NCBI RefSeq assembly: GCF_000718255.1
Contig: NZ_JOFJ01000006.1
Coordinates: forward strand, 186,001-250,000
DNA: 64,000 nt
DNA from: Spirillospora albida
Lineage (GTDB): Bacteria; Actinomycetota; Actinomycetes; Streptosporangiales; Streptosporangiaceae
Direction of reading: 5' to 3'
Shown here piece by piece: positions 50,462 to 59,149 of the stretch; the first letter of the stretch is position 1, and the number at the start of each line of letters is the position of its first letter. The notes under the pieces were generated by a model, which saw only the letters and a list, made by a program, of their open reading frames with translations, was not told the DNA's origin and searched no databases. Both the position numbers and the translations under genes were made by a program.

Positions 50462-51667
50462 TCAGCGGGAGAGAAGATCCCGCGCGATGTGGGTGATCTG
50501 GATCTCGTCGGTGCCGGCGTAGATCTGGAACGACTTGGCGTCCCGGGCGAGCTGCTCGACGCGGTACTCGCTCATGTAGCCGTTGCCGCCGAACAGCTGC
50601 ACGGCCTCCTGCGCGACCTCGCTGGCGGCCTGGGCCGCGTACAGCTTCATGGCGGACGCCTCGGCGAGCGTCATCGGGCGCCCGGCCCGCTGCATCTCGA
50701 TGTGCCGGAACACCAGGTTCTGGACGTTGAGGCGCGCGACCTCCATCTTCGCCAGCTTCAGCTGGATGAGCTGGAAGTCCCCGATCCGCTGGCCCCACAG
50801 CTCGCGGGTCTTGGCGTACTCGACCGACAGCTTCAGGCACTCCTCGATGACGCCGAGCGCCATCGCGGCGACCCCGGCGCGCTCGGTGACGAAGTTCTGC
50901 CTGGCCGACTCCTTGCCGCCGCCCTCGCCGGAGGCGAGGAGCCGGTCGGCGCCCGCGCGGACGTCGCTCAGGAACAGCTCGCCGGTGGGGGAGGAGTGCA
51001 GCCCCATCTTGCGCAGCGGCCTGGTCTGCTCCAGGCCGTCCATGCCCCGGTCGAGGACGAACGTGAGGATCTCGCGGTCGCGGGGGTCGCGTCCGTCGTC
51101 GAGCTTGCAGTAGAAGACGATCGTGTCGGCGTAGGGGCCGTTGGTGATGAACGTCTTGCCGCCGTTGATGACGTACTCGTCGCCGTCCTTGCGGGCGGTG
51201 GCCTGCATGCCCCCGAACGCGTCCGAGCCGGAGTTCGGCTCGGTGATCGCCCACGCGCCGACCTTCTCCATGGTGAGCAGCGGCAGCGCCCAGCGCTCCT
51301 TCTGCTCCGGGGTGCCGCGCTTCATGATCGTGCCGGCGGCGAGGCCGAGGCCGACGCCCATCGCCGAGACGAGGCCGGGCGCGACCTTGCACAGCTCGAT
51401 GACCGGCAGCATCGTCATGGCCGCGCCGCCCCCGCCGGAGCGCTCGCCCTTCTCGCCCTTCTCGCCCGACTTCTCCTTGGCCAGCGCGGCGTGGAAGGAC
51501 GAGCGCGCCATCTCGTCCATGCCGAACGTCTTGTAGAGGCTCCGGAGCAGGTCGTAGGGCGGCAGCTCACCGGACTCCAGGGCGTCCAGGTTCGGCCGGA
51601 CCTCCGCGTCGATCCAGCCCCGCACCGCGTCCCGGATCATCAGGTCTTCGTCGGACCACTCGATCAT
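50462..51667 (-). CDS. Acyl-CoA dehydrogenase
   Basis: FAD-dependent oxidation of an acyl-CoA thioester, 401 residues. The family blocks ITEPNSGSDAFGGMQATARKDGDEY (near 140-165), NGGKTFITNG and the C-terminal QLFGGNGYMSEYRVEQLARDAK are present; the catalytic glutamate is in YAGTDEIQITHIA near the end. A charged, Gly-rich insert (EKSGEKGEKGERSGGGGAA, about 64-83) interrupts the N-terminal helical domain and is not usual. Substrate chain unknown; a role in crotonyl/butyryl-CoA steps of lysine breakdown is possible but unproven. Confidence 0.9.
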   Translation of the reverse strand: MIEWSDEDLMIRDAVRGWIDAEVRPNLDALESGELPPYDLLRSLYKTFGMDEMARSSFHAALAKEKSGEKGEKGERSGGGGAAMTMLPVIELCKVAPGLVSAMGVGLGLAAGTIMKRGTPEQKERWALPLLTMEKVGAWAITEPNSGSDAFGGMQATARKDGDEYVINGGKTFITNGPYADTIVFYCKLDDGRDPRDREILTFVLDRGMDGLEQTRPLRKMGLHSSPTGELFLSDVRAGADRLLASGEGGGKESARQNFVTERAGVAAMALGVIEECLKLSVEYAKTRELWGQRIGDFQLIQLKLAKMEVARLNVQNLVFRHIEMQRAGRPMTLAEASAMKLYAAQAASEVAQEAVQLFGGNGYMSEYRVEQLARDAKSFQIYAGTDEIQITHIARDLLSR

Positions 51668-51746
51668 GCTCGTTTCGCCTCTCTCCCACGTGAAAGGGCT
51701 CCATCCAAGCAGAAGGCAAAACCAAGCACTTACTCGGACGTCCCGC

Positions 51747-52820
51747 TCAGCGGCCCAGCCGCACCACGTCGGCGAGGACGTCCCCGCCGGGGGAGAGCCG
51801 CTCGGGGGAGGGGCTGTCGTAGACGACGAGGAGCCGCGTGCCGTCCGCCTCGTCCAGGACGGCGATGCCCTCGGCGTGGTCGTCGCCGTCCCCGTAGGGC
51901 AGGTCGCCGAGGACCTCCAGCTCGCCGGCGGGCACCACGTCGGCGGCGTCGACCGTCACGGCGCCGGGCCACCGGACGAGCCGCACCGGGCCGTCGAGGT
52001 CCATGCTGGGGCCGGTGAGGATCAGCAGGTCGTCGCCGTGCGGGCACAGGTCGCGGATGCCGAGGCCGCCGAGGTCGAGGAAGTGCGTCCGGTAGACCTC
52101 CCCCTTCTCGCCGAGCGGCTCGAGCCGGAGCCGGCGGGGATCGCGGGGGTCGGTGCCGGGCCGGATCTCGACCAGCACCGCCCAGCCGCGCAGCACCGGC
52201 CCGCGCAGCCCGATGTAGAGGCGGTCGCCGTGCGCGGCGATCCCCTCGATGTCGATGCCGTTGTCCTTGCTGGGGATCGCCAGGAACGGCGCCAGGTGCG
52301 GGTCGTCGGCGAGCAGGTCGGTCAGGGAGTCGCCGCGCCCGCCGAGCACGGCGGCGGTCCGGTCGCCGTCGGCGGCGACGGCCTCGGGCAGCCCGTCCGC
52401 GCGGGTGACGAGCGGCAGCCGCGCGAGGATGAACCGGTTCTCCTCGCGGACGATCGTCGCCAGGCGCTTGCGGGACTTGCGGTCCGGCTGCCCCGGCTTG
52501 ATCTTCTTGCGCTTGAGGCTGTGCGACCCCACCGCCCACAGCCATCCGTCGCTGCGGGCGATGCCCTCGATGTCGGCCTCCTCGTCGGCCGCGGCGGGCA
52601 GCGGGACGAGGTCGCCGAGCGCCACCGACACCTGCCCGCCGTACCCGGTGACCCGGCCCTCGCCATCGGTCTCGGCGGTGAGGCGCTCGATGGTGGCGGT
52701 CTCGTCGCCGGCCACCCACAGGCAGCGGCCGTCGCGACGGACGGCGGACAGGTTGGTGTGCGTCTCGGCTTCCCGGCTGGCGTGCTCGAAGCGCAGCGCG
52801 ACGCGGCGTTCCACGATCAT
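51747..52820 (-). CDS. DUF3616 family protein
   Basis: Protein of 357 residues predicted to fold as a beta-propeller, with repeated short blocks such as DIEGIARSDGWLWAVGSHS and DIEGIAAHGDRLYIGLRGP (about 90 and 200) and a final HAEGIAVLDEADGTRLLVVYDSP. These define DUF3616. No signal peptide is visible. An ATG six codons upstream is an alternative start. No operon partner can be identified. Confidence 0.83.
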   Translation of the reverse strand: MIVERRVALRFEHASREAETHTNLSAVRRDGRCLWVAGDETATIERLTAETDGEGRVTGYGGQVSVALGDLVPLPAAADEEADIEGIARSDGWLWAVGSHSLKRKKIKPGQPDRKSRKRLATIVREENRFILARLPLVTRADGLPEAVAADGDRTAAVLGGRGDSLTDLLADDPHLAPFLAIPSKDNGIDIEGIAAHGDRLYIGLRGPVLRGWAVLVEIRPGTDPRDPRRLRLEPLGEKGEVYRTHFLDLGGLGIRDLCPHGDDLLILTGPSMDLDGPVRLVRWPGAVTVDAADVVPAGELEVLGDLPYGDGDDHAEGIAVLDEADGTRLLVVYDSPSPERLSPGGDVLADVVRLGR

Positions 52821-52859
52821 CGCCCGATCGTCCCACATCCGGGACCCGCCACCACTGAT

Positions 52860-52877
52860 GATCTACAATGTAAAGAC
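52860..52877. promoter_or_regulatory. TACAAYGTMAAG element, copy 3
   Basis: GATCTACAATGTAAAGAC lies in the 58 bp between the DUF3616 start and the kamA stop, partly overlapping what would be the DUF3616 upstream region. Confidence 0.25.
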
Positions 52878-52878
52878 G

Positions 52879-54291
52879 CTAGGCGGTGGCGCGCTCGCGC
52901 CACCAGCGCTGTCCCTCCTCCGGCAGGGTGTGAATCGGGTCGTGGTACTCGTACTCGCGGGTCAGCGCATCGGGGTCGCTGAGCTCCAGCCCGGTGCGGT
53001 AGTTCTTCGTCCAGTACGAGATGCCGCGGACGCGGTCGTAGCCGGAGAGCTGGTGCACCCACCGCTTGCCGACGTAGGGGACGTCGCACACGATGCGCGG
53101 CGTCGCGAACCCCGGCAGGTAACCCATGATCGCGTGCTGGAGGTCCTGGGCCTCGTGCACGGCGAGCCGCCAGTGCTCGCTGTAGGGGATCATGTCGCAC
53201 ATGTACAGGTAGTACGGCATGATCCCGGCCTCGTCGAGCAGCGCGAACGACAGGTCGAGCAGCGCGGCGGGGGAGTCGTTGACGCCGCGCAGCAGCACGC
53301 CCTGGTTGCGGACGTCCCGGATGCCGGTGTCGAGCATGGCGCGGGCGGCCTTCGCCACGAGCGGCGTCACCGAGCGGACGCTGTTGACGTGGGTGTGGAT
53401 GGCCAGGTGGACGCAGCGCACGGTGGCCTTCGCGGCGAGCCGCTCCATGCCGGCGCGCACGTCGTCGCGCAGCCAGTGCTGCGGCATCCCCATCAGCGCC
53501 TTGCTGGCCAGGCGGATGTCGCGGACGTTCTCGATGTCGAGGAGCGCGTCGACGAACGCCTCCAGGCGCGGCCACGGCATGTTCGCGACGTCGCCGCCGG
53601 AGACGACGACGTCCCGGACGCCGGGGGTGCGGCGCAGGTAGTCGAGCATGGCGCCGAGCCGGTCCGGCGGCTTGACGGTGAACCTGTGCTTGTCGACGGC
53701 CGGTGTGGAGTTGCCGACCAGGTCCATGCGGGTGCAGTGGCCGCAGTACTGGGGGCAGGTAGGCAGGAGCTCGGCGAGGACCTTGGTGGGGTAGCGGTGG
53801 GTGAGGCCCTCCACCGCCCACATCTCGGCCTCGTGCAGGGAGTCGCGGGACGCGTGCGGGTGCGACGGCCAGTCGGTGCGCCGGTCGGAGAACACCGGGA
53901 TCATGTAGCGCCGCACGGGGTCGGCGTAGAAGGCGTCCGTGGACGAGGCGTCCATCGTGTTGAGCATCTGCGGCGGGACGAGCATCGACATCGTGGCCCG
54001 CTCGGCCTGGTCGCGCTCGAGGTCGGCGTAGAAGCGGTCGTCCAGGAGGTCGCCCATGACCTCGCGGAGCTGCCGCACGTTCTTGACGCAGTGGGCGCGC
54101 TGCCACTGCGCCGACTCCCAGTCGGCCTGCGTGACGCTCCGCCAGCCGGGCAGGCGGCGCCAGTCGGGCTCCTCCAGGGGGCGGCGCCGGTACGCGTAGG
54201 GCTGGTGCGCGCGCAGGTCGGCGGACCCGGAAGCGGACGCGGTCTCGCCGGACCGGACGGCGTCCGGTTCGGGATGCAGGGCGGTGGTCAT
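52879..54291 (-). CDS. kamA: Lysine 2,3-aminomutase (radical SAM, divergent clade)
   Basis: Converts L-lysine to L-beta-lysine using SAM, a [4Fe-4S] cluster and PLP. The 470-residue protein has the radical SAM motif CPQYCGHC (C179, C183, C186) and the GGDV motif near 232. K409 in VCDVPYVGKRW is the likely PLP lysine. The C-terminal blocks (PYYLYMCDMIPYSEH, DVPYVGK) differ from the classical YIYQCD and APGGGGK sequences of clostridial KamA, so beta-lysine specificity is inferred mainly from the divergent kdd gene and nearby kamDE. ATG chosen because the upstream in-frame extension is not conserved-looking. Confidence 0.85.
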   Translation of the reverse strand: MTTALHPEPDAVRSGETASASGSADLRAHQPYAYRRRPLEEPDWRRLPGWRSVTQADWESAQWQRAHCVKNVRQLREVMGDLLDDRFYADLERDQAERATMSMLVPPQMLNTMDASSTDAFYADPVRRYMIPVFSDRRTDWPSHPHASRDSLHEAEMWAVEGLTHRYPTKVLAELLPTCPQYCGHCTRMDLVGNSTPAVDKHRFTVKPPDRLGAMLDYLRRTPGVRDVVVSGGDVANMPWPRLEAFVDALLDIENVRDIRLASKALMGMPQHWLRDDVRAGMERLAAKATVRCVHLAIHTHVNSVRSVTPLVAKAARAMLDTGIRDVRNQGVLLRGVNDSPAALLDLSFALLDEAGIMPYYLYMCDMIPYSEHWRLAVHEAQDLQHAIMGYLPGFATPRIVCDVPYVGKRWVHQLSGYDRVRGISYWTKNYRTGLELSDPDALTREYEYHDPIHTLPEEGQRWWRERATA

Positions 54292-54356
54292 CGTCGACCC
54301 CTTCCTCGCCTCACGATCGTTCATGGAAAAGTCTTGTATCAGGGCGACGGTACGGG

Positions 54357-54403
54357 AAGACTTTCGCTGAAACCAGTGGTACTCGGAATATCTTTCGCGA
54401 AGA
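54357..54403. promoter_or_regulatory. Inverted-repeat boxes in the kamA-kdd divergent promoter
   Basis: GGAATA-TCTT-N5-AAGA (54385-54403) and a partial copy GGAAGACTTTCGC (54355-54367) lie between the divergent kamA and kdd genes. A third AAGACTTTTC-like sequence is on the minus strand at 54336-54327. The first has the same layout as the box before kamD at 61805. Confidence 0.5.
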
Positions 54404-54427
54404 CCGGGGTAGAGGAGAGGGCAGGGA

Positions 54428-55477
54428 ATGATCGACATGACCGCGGCGGGGCTGCACCGCGTCCTGGCGCCCGCGGGGGTGCTCCCGCAGGCCGCGCGGC
54501 GGCTCGACACCGACCCGGCGATCCGGCCGGACGAGGTCCGCGTGCGGGTCGAGCGCCTCAACCTGGACGCCGCGTCCTACCGGCAGCTGCACACCGCGCA
54601 CGAGGGCGACCCGGACGCGATCCGCGCCGAGGTGCTGCGGATCGTCGCCGAGCGCGGCAAGATGCACAACCCGGTCACCGGGTCGGGCGGCATGCTCGTC
54701 GGCGTCGTCGAGGAGGCCGGGCCGGACTCCCCGCTCGGGCTGAAGCCCGGCGACCGCATCGCCACGCTGGTGTCGCTCACCCTCACCCCCCTGGCGATCA
54801 CCGACGGCCTGGAGCGCTGGGACGGCCGCTCCGAGCAGGTCCCCGCCGCGGGGCACGCCATCCTGTTCGCCCGCTCCATCGCCGCCGTCCTGCCGCCCGA
54901 CCTGCCCGTCCCGCTGGCCCTCGCGGTCATGGACGTGTGCGGCGCGCCCGCCCTCACCCACCGCGTCGTCGCCGCCCACCGCGAGCGGCACCACCGGGCA
55001 CCGGTCGTCGCGGTGCTCGGCGCCGCCGGGAAGAGTGGGTCGCTGTCGCTGGCCGCCGCCCGCCGCGCGGGCGCCGCCACGGTGGTCGGCCTCGTCCCGA
55101 CCGAGGCGGAGGAGACCCTGCTGTCGGCCACCGGCCTCGCCGACGCCGTCGTCCGCGCCGACGCGCGCGATCCGGTCGCGGTCGCGGCGGCGATCGGGGA
55201 GCCCGCCGACGTCGTGATCGTGTGCGTGGACGTCCCGGGCTGCGAGCACGGCGCGATCCTCGCCGCCGCGCCCGGCGGGACCGTCGTGTTCTTCTCGATG
55301 GCGACGTCGTTCTCCGCCGCCGCGCTCGGCGCGGAGGGGCTCGCCGCGGACGTGACCATGCTGATCGGGAACGGGTACGTTCCGGGGCACGCCGCCGCGG
55401 CGCTGGACCTGCTGCGCTCGGAACCGGCGGTCCGTGCCCTGTTCACCGCCCGGACGGGGGCGGATTCGGCAGAATGA
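54428..55477 (+). CDS. kdd: L-erythro-3,5-diaminohexanoate dehydrogenase
   Basis: NAD(P)-dependent oxidation of 3,5-diaminohexanoate to 5-amino-3-oxohexanoate, third step of lysine fermentation. The 349-residue protein has an N-terminal GroES-like part (about 1-150) and a Rossmann domain with VVAVLGAAGKSGSLSLAAARRAGA near 195, an alcohol-dehydrogenase-like fold without zinc cysteines. Size and the GAAGKSG cofactor loop match Kdd of lysine fermenters. Divergent from kamA with a 136-bp shared promoter region. The product assignment leans partly on this context. Confidence 0.83.
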   Translation: MIDMTAAGLHRVLAPAGVLPQAARRLDTDPAIRPDEVRVRVERLNLDAASYRQLHTAHEGDPDAIRAEVLRIVAERGKMHNPVTGSGGMLVGVVEEAGPDSPLGLKPGDRIATLVSLTLTPLAITDGLERWDGRSEQVPAAGHAILFARSIAAVLPPDLPVPLALAVMDVCGAPALTHRVVAAHRERHHRAPVVAVLGAAGKSGSLSLAAARRAGAATVVGLVPTEAEETLLSATGLADAVVRADARDPVAVAAAIGEPADVVIVCVDVPGCEHGAILAAAPGGTVVFFSMATSFSAAALGAEGLAADVTMLIGNGYVPGHAAAALDLLRSEPAVRALFTARTGADSAE

Positions 55478-55522
55478 CCGGGTAACGGCATGACGTGAGC
55501 GGGTCTCGGCGAAGGAGTACGG

Positions 55523-56854
55523 ATGGCGGGAATCATCGGGGAACTGCGGACGCGCGACCCGAAGGAGAGGCAGGGGCAGATCGTCGACGTCCTGGTGGAC
55601 GCGTTCTCGGACCTCATGGAGCGCAGCCCGGCCGAGTTCCGCCGCCGGTTCCGGAAGATGGCGTCCGACCCGTTCGCGTTCTACCGGGGCAGCGCCTGCC
55701 TGTTCTACGCCGACATCGTCCACGACGACGACCCGTGGGCCGACGAGCGCACCGGCCGCGTCTGGATCCAGGGCGATCTGCACGCGCAGAACTTCGGCAC
55801 CTACATGAACGACGACGGCGTGTTCGTGTTCGACGTCAACGACTTCGACGAGGCGTACGTCGGCCACTTCACCTGGGACGTCAAGCGGCTCGTGGCGTCC
55901 CTGGCGCTGCTGGCGTGGCAGAAGGCGCTCTCCGACGACGACATCCGCCGGCTCATCGAGACCTACGTCCGCGCCTACGTCGACCAGGTCCGCGGTTTCG
56001 CGCGCCATGAGGGCGACGAGCGTTTCGCGCTGACCCTGGACAACGCCGAGGGGCACGTCCGGGAGGTGCTGATCGCCGCGATGTCGGGCACCCGCATCGG
56101 GCTGCTCGCCGGCAAGACCGTGGTGGAGGGCCACGAGCGCCGGTTCAAGGCGGGCCCCGGCGTCCGGCGGCTGGACGACGCCGAGCGCTCGAAGGTCGAG
56201 GCCGCCTACCTGGAGTACCTGACGACGATCCCGGCGGACAAGCGGTTCGGCGGCCTCACCTACCAGGTGAAGGACGTCATCGGCTCGTCCGGGTTCGGGA
56301 TCGGCTCCGCCGGCCTGTCCGCGTACAACATCCTGGTGGAGGGCAACACGCAGGCGCTGGAGAACGACGTCATCCTGTCGATGAAGCAGGGCAACGTCGC
56401 CGCGCCGAGCCGGGTCGTCGGCGACGCCCGCATCCGCGAGTACTTCCGCGACCACGGGCACCGCACGGCCGTGTCGCGGCGCGCGCTGCAGGCCAACACC
56501 GACCCCTGGCTCGGGTACACCCGCATCGACGGTGTCGGCTATGTCGTCCAGGAGCTGTCCCCCTACGAGGAGGACCTCGACTGGAGCGGCCTGACCGAGC
56601 CGGAGGACATGCTCTCGCTGCTGGCCGACCTGGGCCGCGCGACCGCGAAGATCCATTGCGTGTCGGACAGCGACTCCGACCACGCGCTCGTCGGCTTCCA
56701 GGTCGAGGACGCGATCAGCGCGGCGATCGGTGACGACGAGGCCGCGTTCGTGGAGGCGATGGTCGCCTTCGGCATGGGTTACGCGGAGGTCGTCCGCGAC
56801 GACCACCGGCTCTTCGTCGACGCGTTCCGCAACCACGCCATCCCGGGGCTGTAG
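55523..56854 (+). CDS. DUF2252 protein (kinase-like)
   Basis: Protein of 443 residues with a kinase-like fold as found in DUF2252. FYRGSACLFYADIV (about 52-65), the GDLHAQNFGTY motif (about 88-98, equivalent to a catalytic loop) and FDVNDFDEAY (about 107-116, DFD-like metal site) are intact. Substrate unknown. Placed 45 bp after kdd, in the same direction, so it may be in one transcript, but no link to lysine breakdown is evident. Confidence 0.85.
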   Translation: MAGIIGELRTRDPKERQGQIVDVLVDAFSDLMERSPAEFRRRFRKMASDPFAFYRGSACLFYADIVHDDDPWADERTGRVWIQGDLHAQNFGTYMNDDGVFVFDVNDFDEAYVGHFTWDVKRLVASLALLAWQKALSDDDIRRLIETYVRAYVDQVRGFARHEGDERFALTLDNAEGHVREVLIAAMSGTRIGLLAGKTVVEGHERRFKAGPGVRRLDDAERSKVEAAYLEYLTTIPADKRFGGLTYQVKDVIGSSGFGIGSAGLSAYNILVEGNTQALENDVILSMKQGNVAAPSRVVGDARIREYFRDHGHRTAVSRRALQANTDPWLGYTRIDGVGYVVQELSPYEEDLDWSGLTEPEDMLSLLADLGRATAKIHCVSDSDSDHALVGFQVEDAISAAIGDDEAAFVEAMVAFGMGYAEVVRDDHRLFVDAFRNHAIPGL

Positions 56855-56878
56855 GGAGGGCGTCGGCCAGGGGCGGCG

Positions 56879-57949
56879 TCAGATCAGGGAGAGCGTGTCC
56901 AGATCGCGGATCTGGGCGCAGGACCGGCGCGCCATGGCCAGGAACATGGCGTCGCCCCGGTCGGTGCGGTGGCTGCTGTAGGCGCAGCCGAGGACGGTGG
57001 TCAGCGGGCCCTGGAGGGCGGCGAAGCGGTAGTCGTCGAAGCACTCCTCCAGGGTGTAGCCCTGGACGCCGTGGCCGGTGAGGGCGGCGTGGTAGCGGGC
57101 GACGAGGCCGTGTTCGGCCGCGGCGCGGGCGGCTGGGTCCAGGCCGGTGCCGAGGAGGTAGGACAGGTCCCGGACGGGGTGCCCGACGGTCACCGTCTGC
57201 CAGTCCACGGCGAGCACGCCGGGCGCGCCGCCGGGCGGGAACAGCAGGTTGTCGAGGCGGTAGTCGCCGTGGACGAGCCCGAACCGCTCCGGCCGCGCGA
57301 CCGCCCACGCCTCGACGGCGGCGGCGGTGTCGCGGAGGGTGCGGGCGTCCTCGGGCGGGATCGCGTCGCCGAACCGGTCGATGAAGGTCTCGGTGGCGGG
57401 CGCGAACACCTCGCCGAGCGTCCGGGCGTCCTCCTCGGTGAGGGCGGACAGCCACGGGACGTCCAACAGCGCCGGGTCGCACCAGCGGGGGCCGTGCAGC
57501 CCGGCGAGGTTGTCCACGGCGGCCGCGGCCTGGCCGGGGGTGCAGCCGGTGAGCTGGTCGCCCTGGACGGCGGGCGCGGCGTCCTCCAGCAGCAGCACGA
57601 AGGTCGTCGCGTCGCCGCCGATCGCGCCGTGGTGGCAGCGGGGCGTGCGGACCGCGACGGTGTGCGCGATGTCGCGGTAGAACAGCACCTCGGTGCGGTA
57701 GACGCCGCCGAGGAACGCGCGGGCGGCGGGGTCCTCGGCGGCGAGCTTGGCGACCAGCGCGCGGGGCGCCTCGCCCGCGTCGACGCCGGGGCCCTCGAGG
57801 CCGAGGCGGTGGCAGGTGCCGATCTGGCCGGACCCGACCCGCGTGCTGGTCACACCGGTGACGGGGGCGCCGAGCGCGGCGCTCAGCCAGCCGGGGGTGA
57901 TGTCGTGGGCGCTCTCGGGGACGGGGAGGCTCTGCTCGGGGGCGGTCAC
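56879..57949 (-). CDS. Aminoglycoside/choline-kinase-like phosphotransferase
   Basis: Predicted small-molecule kinase of 356 residues. The catalytic loop LVHGDYRLDNLLF (D and N of HGDxxxxN, near 230) and the metal-binding aspartate in VLAVDWQTVTVG are present, and the N-lobe starts with GQIGTCHRLGLEG. Similar proteins act on sugars or acyl-CoA-linked substrates and are often found beside LLM oxidoreductases. The GTG overlaps the stop of the upstream LLM gene (GTGA). Confidence 0.85.
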   Translation of the reverse strand: MTAPEQSLPVPESAHDITPGWLSAALGAPVTGVTSTRVGSGQIGTCHRLGLEGPGVDAGEAPRALVAKLAAEDPAARAFLGGVYRTEVLFYRDIAHTVAVRTPRCHHGAIGGDATTFVLLLEDAAPAVQGDQLTGCTPGQAAAAVDNLAGLHGPRWCDPALLDVPWLSALTEEDARTLGEVFAPATETFIDRFGDAIPPEDARTLRDTAAAVEAWAVARPERFGLVHGDYRLDNLLFPPGGAPGVLAVDWQTVTVGHPVRDLSYLLGTGLDPAARAAAEHGLVARYHAALTGHGVQGYTLEECFDDYRFAALQGPLTTVLGCAYSSHRTDRGDAMFLAMARRSCAQIRDLDTLSLI

Positions 57950-59046
57950 GCGTGGCTCCGGGCGGGGTTGAGGTCGGTGCGCGTTCCCAGGCGGGCGGGC
58001 CGGATCGTTCTGTAGGCGGCCAGGACCGGCTCGAGCTCGGCGGGGGTGGCGCCGTGCAGGACGACGCCGTCGGCCCCGGCGTCGAACTGGTCGACGATCC
58101 GGGCGGCGCAGGCGTCGGCGGAGCCGGTCGCGGACGCGGCGAGCCACTCGTCGGGGATGAGGCCGGTGAGGTGCTCGAGCTGCGCGGTCGTGGCGATCGC
58201 GTCGAACGCGCCGGGGAACCCGGCGACGAGGTCGTCGGCGCGGAACCGGGCGAGGGCGGCGGGGTCCCAGCCGTTCACGCGGACCATCAGGTCGCCGTAG
58301 CCCTGCAGGTAGGTGGCGAGGCGGCCGGTGAGCTTGCGGAGCCGAAGCTCCGGGTCGAGGTGGTCGCCGACGGTCGCGAGCACCGACCACACCCGCACCG
58401 ACGCGGGGTCGCGGCCGGCCCGCTCGGCGCCCTCGCGCACCGCCCGCACCGAGCGGGCGAGGGTCTCGTCGGTGAAGAACGTGTGCAGGACGACGCCGTC
58501 CACGAGGCCGCCGGCGAATCGGAGGCTCCGCTCGCCGAGCGCCGCCATCATGACCGGGATGTCCTCGGCGAACGACGGGTCCTGCATCAGGTAGGGGTAG
58601 TCGCCGGCGGGGCCGTGGTGGTCGACGACCGGCTCGCCGCGCCACAGTGTCCGCAGGATCCCGACCGCGTCGGCGATCTGCGCGTTCGTGATCCGCGGCA
58701 CGCCCATGACGTCGAAGAGCAGGTCGAAGCCGCGGCCGAGGCCGAGAGCGAACCGGCCGCCGGTGAGCCGGTGCGCGGTCACCGCGAACGTCGCCGTGAC
58801 GAGCGGGTGGCGCGTGTTGTGGTTGGTGGCGGCGGTCGCGATCCCGATCCGCTCGCTGACGGCGCCGGCCGCGCCGCACAGCGTCGCCGCCTCCTTGGCG
58901 TTGAACCGCTCGGACAGGAACACCGCGCCGAGGCCCGCGTCCTCCGCGGACCGCACCTCGCCGAGCAGGTCGCGCGGGGTGGCGGAATGCCCCGCGAGGC
59001 CGTAGCAGCCCAGCTCCCACAGATCGTCCAGCCCCGTGTCGCCCAT
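57946..59046 (-). CDS. LLM-class flavin/F420-dependent oxidoreductase
   Basis: TIM-barrel oxidoreductase of the luciferase-like group, 366 residues. It begins with a typical strand-1 region (WELGCYGLAGHSATPRDLLGEVRSAEDAGLGAVFLSERF) and has IGIATAATNHNTRHPLVTATFA and LGLGRG blocks. Actinobacterial members usually bind F420 or FMN; which one cannot be told. Start ATG was taken over an ATG 22 codons upstream, since the extension is Arg/Ser-rich. Operon with the phosphotransferase. Confidence 0.88.
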   Translation of the reverse strand: MGDTGLDDLWELGCYGLAGHSATPRDLLGEVRSAEDAGLGAVFLSERFNAKEAATLCGAAGAVSERIGIATAATNHNTRHPLVTATFAVTAHRLTGGRFALGLGRGFDLLFDVMGVPRITNAQIADAVGILRTLWRGEPVVDHHGPAGDYPYLMQDPSFAEDIPVMMAALGERSLRFAGGLVDGVVLHTFFTDETLARSVRAVREGAERAGRDPASVRVWSVLATVGDHLDPELRLRKLTGRLATYLQGYGDLMVRVNGWDPAALARFRADDLVAGFPGAFDAIATTAQLEHLTGLIPDEWLAASATGSADACAARIVDQFDAGADGVVLHGATPAELEPVLAAYRTIRPARLGTRTDLNPARSHA

Positions 59047-59149
59047 GCGCGCATCCCATCGAAGATCGGCTCTCGCCGAGGATGGCACGTGCGGGCCGGA
59101 CAGGGAAGACATGGACCGGACAGTTGTCCGAACGGCCGTCCAGGTCGGG

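Noticed and set aside
52249..55485. Plus-strand open frame of over 1000 codons across DUF3616 and kamA
   Set aside because: It is antisense to two well-supported genes and out of frame with kdd; composition is typical of shadow frames.
59096..59130. CCGGACAG direct repeats and CGGACA-GT-TGTCCG palindrome upstream of the LLM gene
   Set aside because: Short and GC-rich; could arise by chance, and no regulator is at hand. Worth noting only if conserved.
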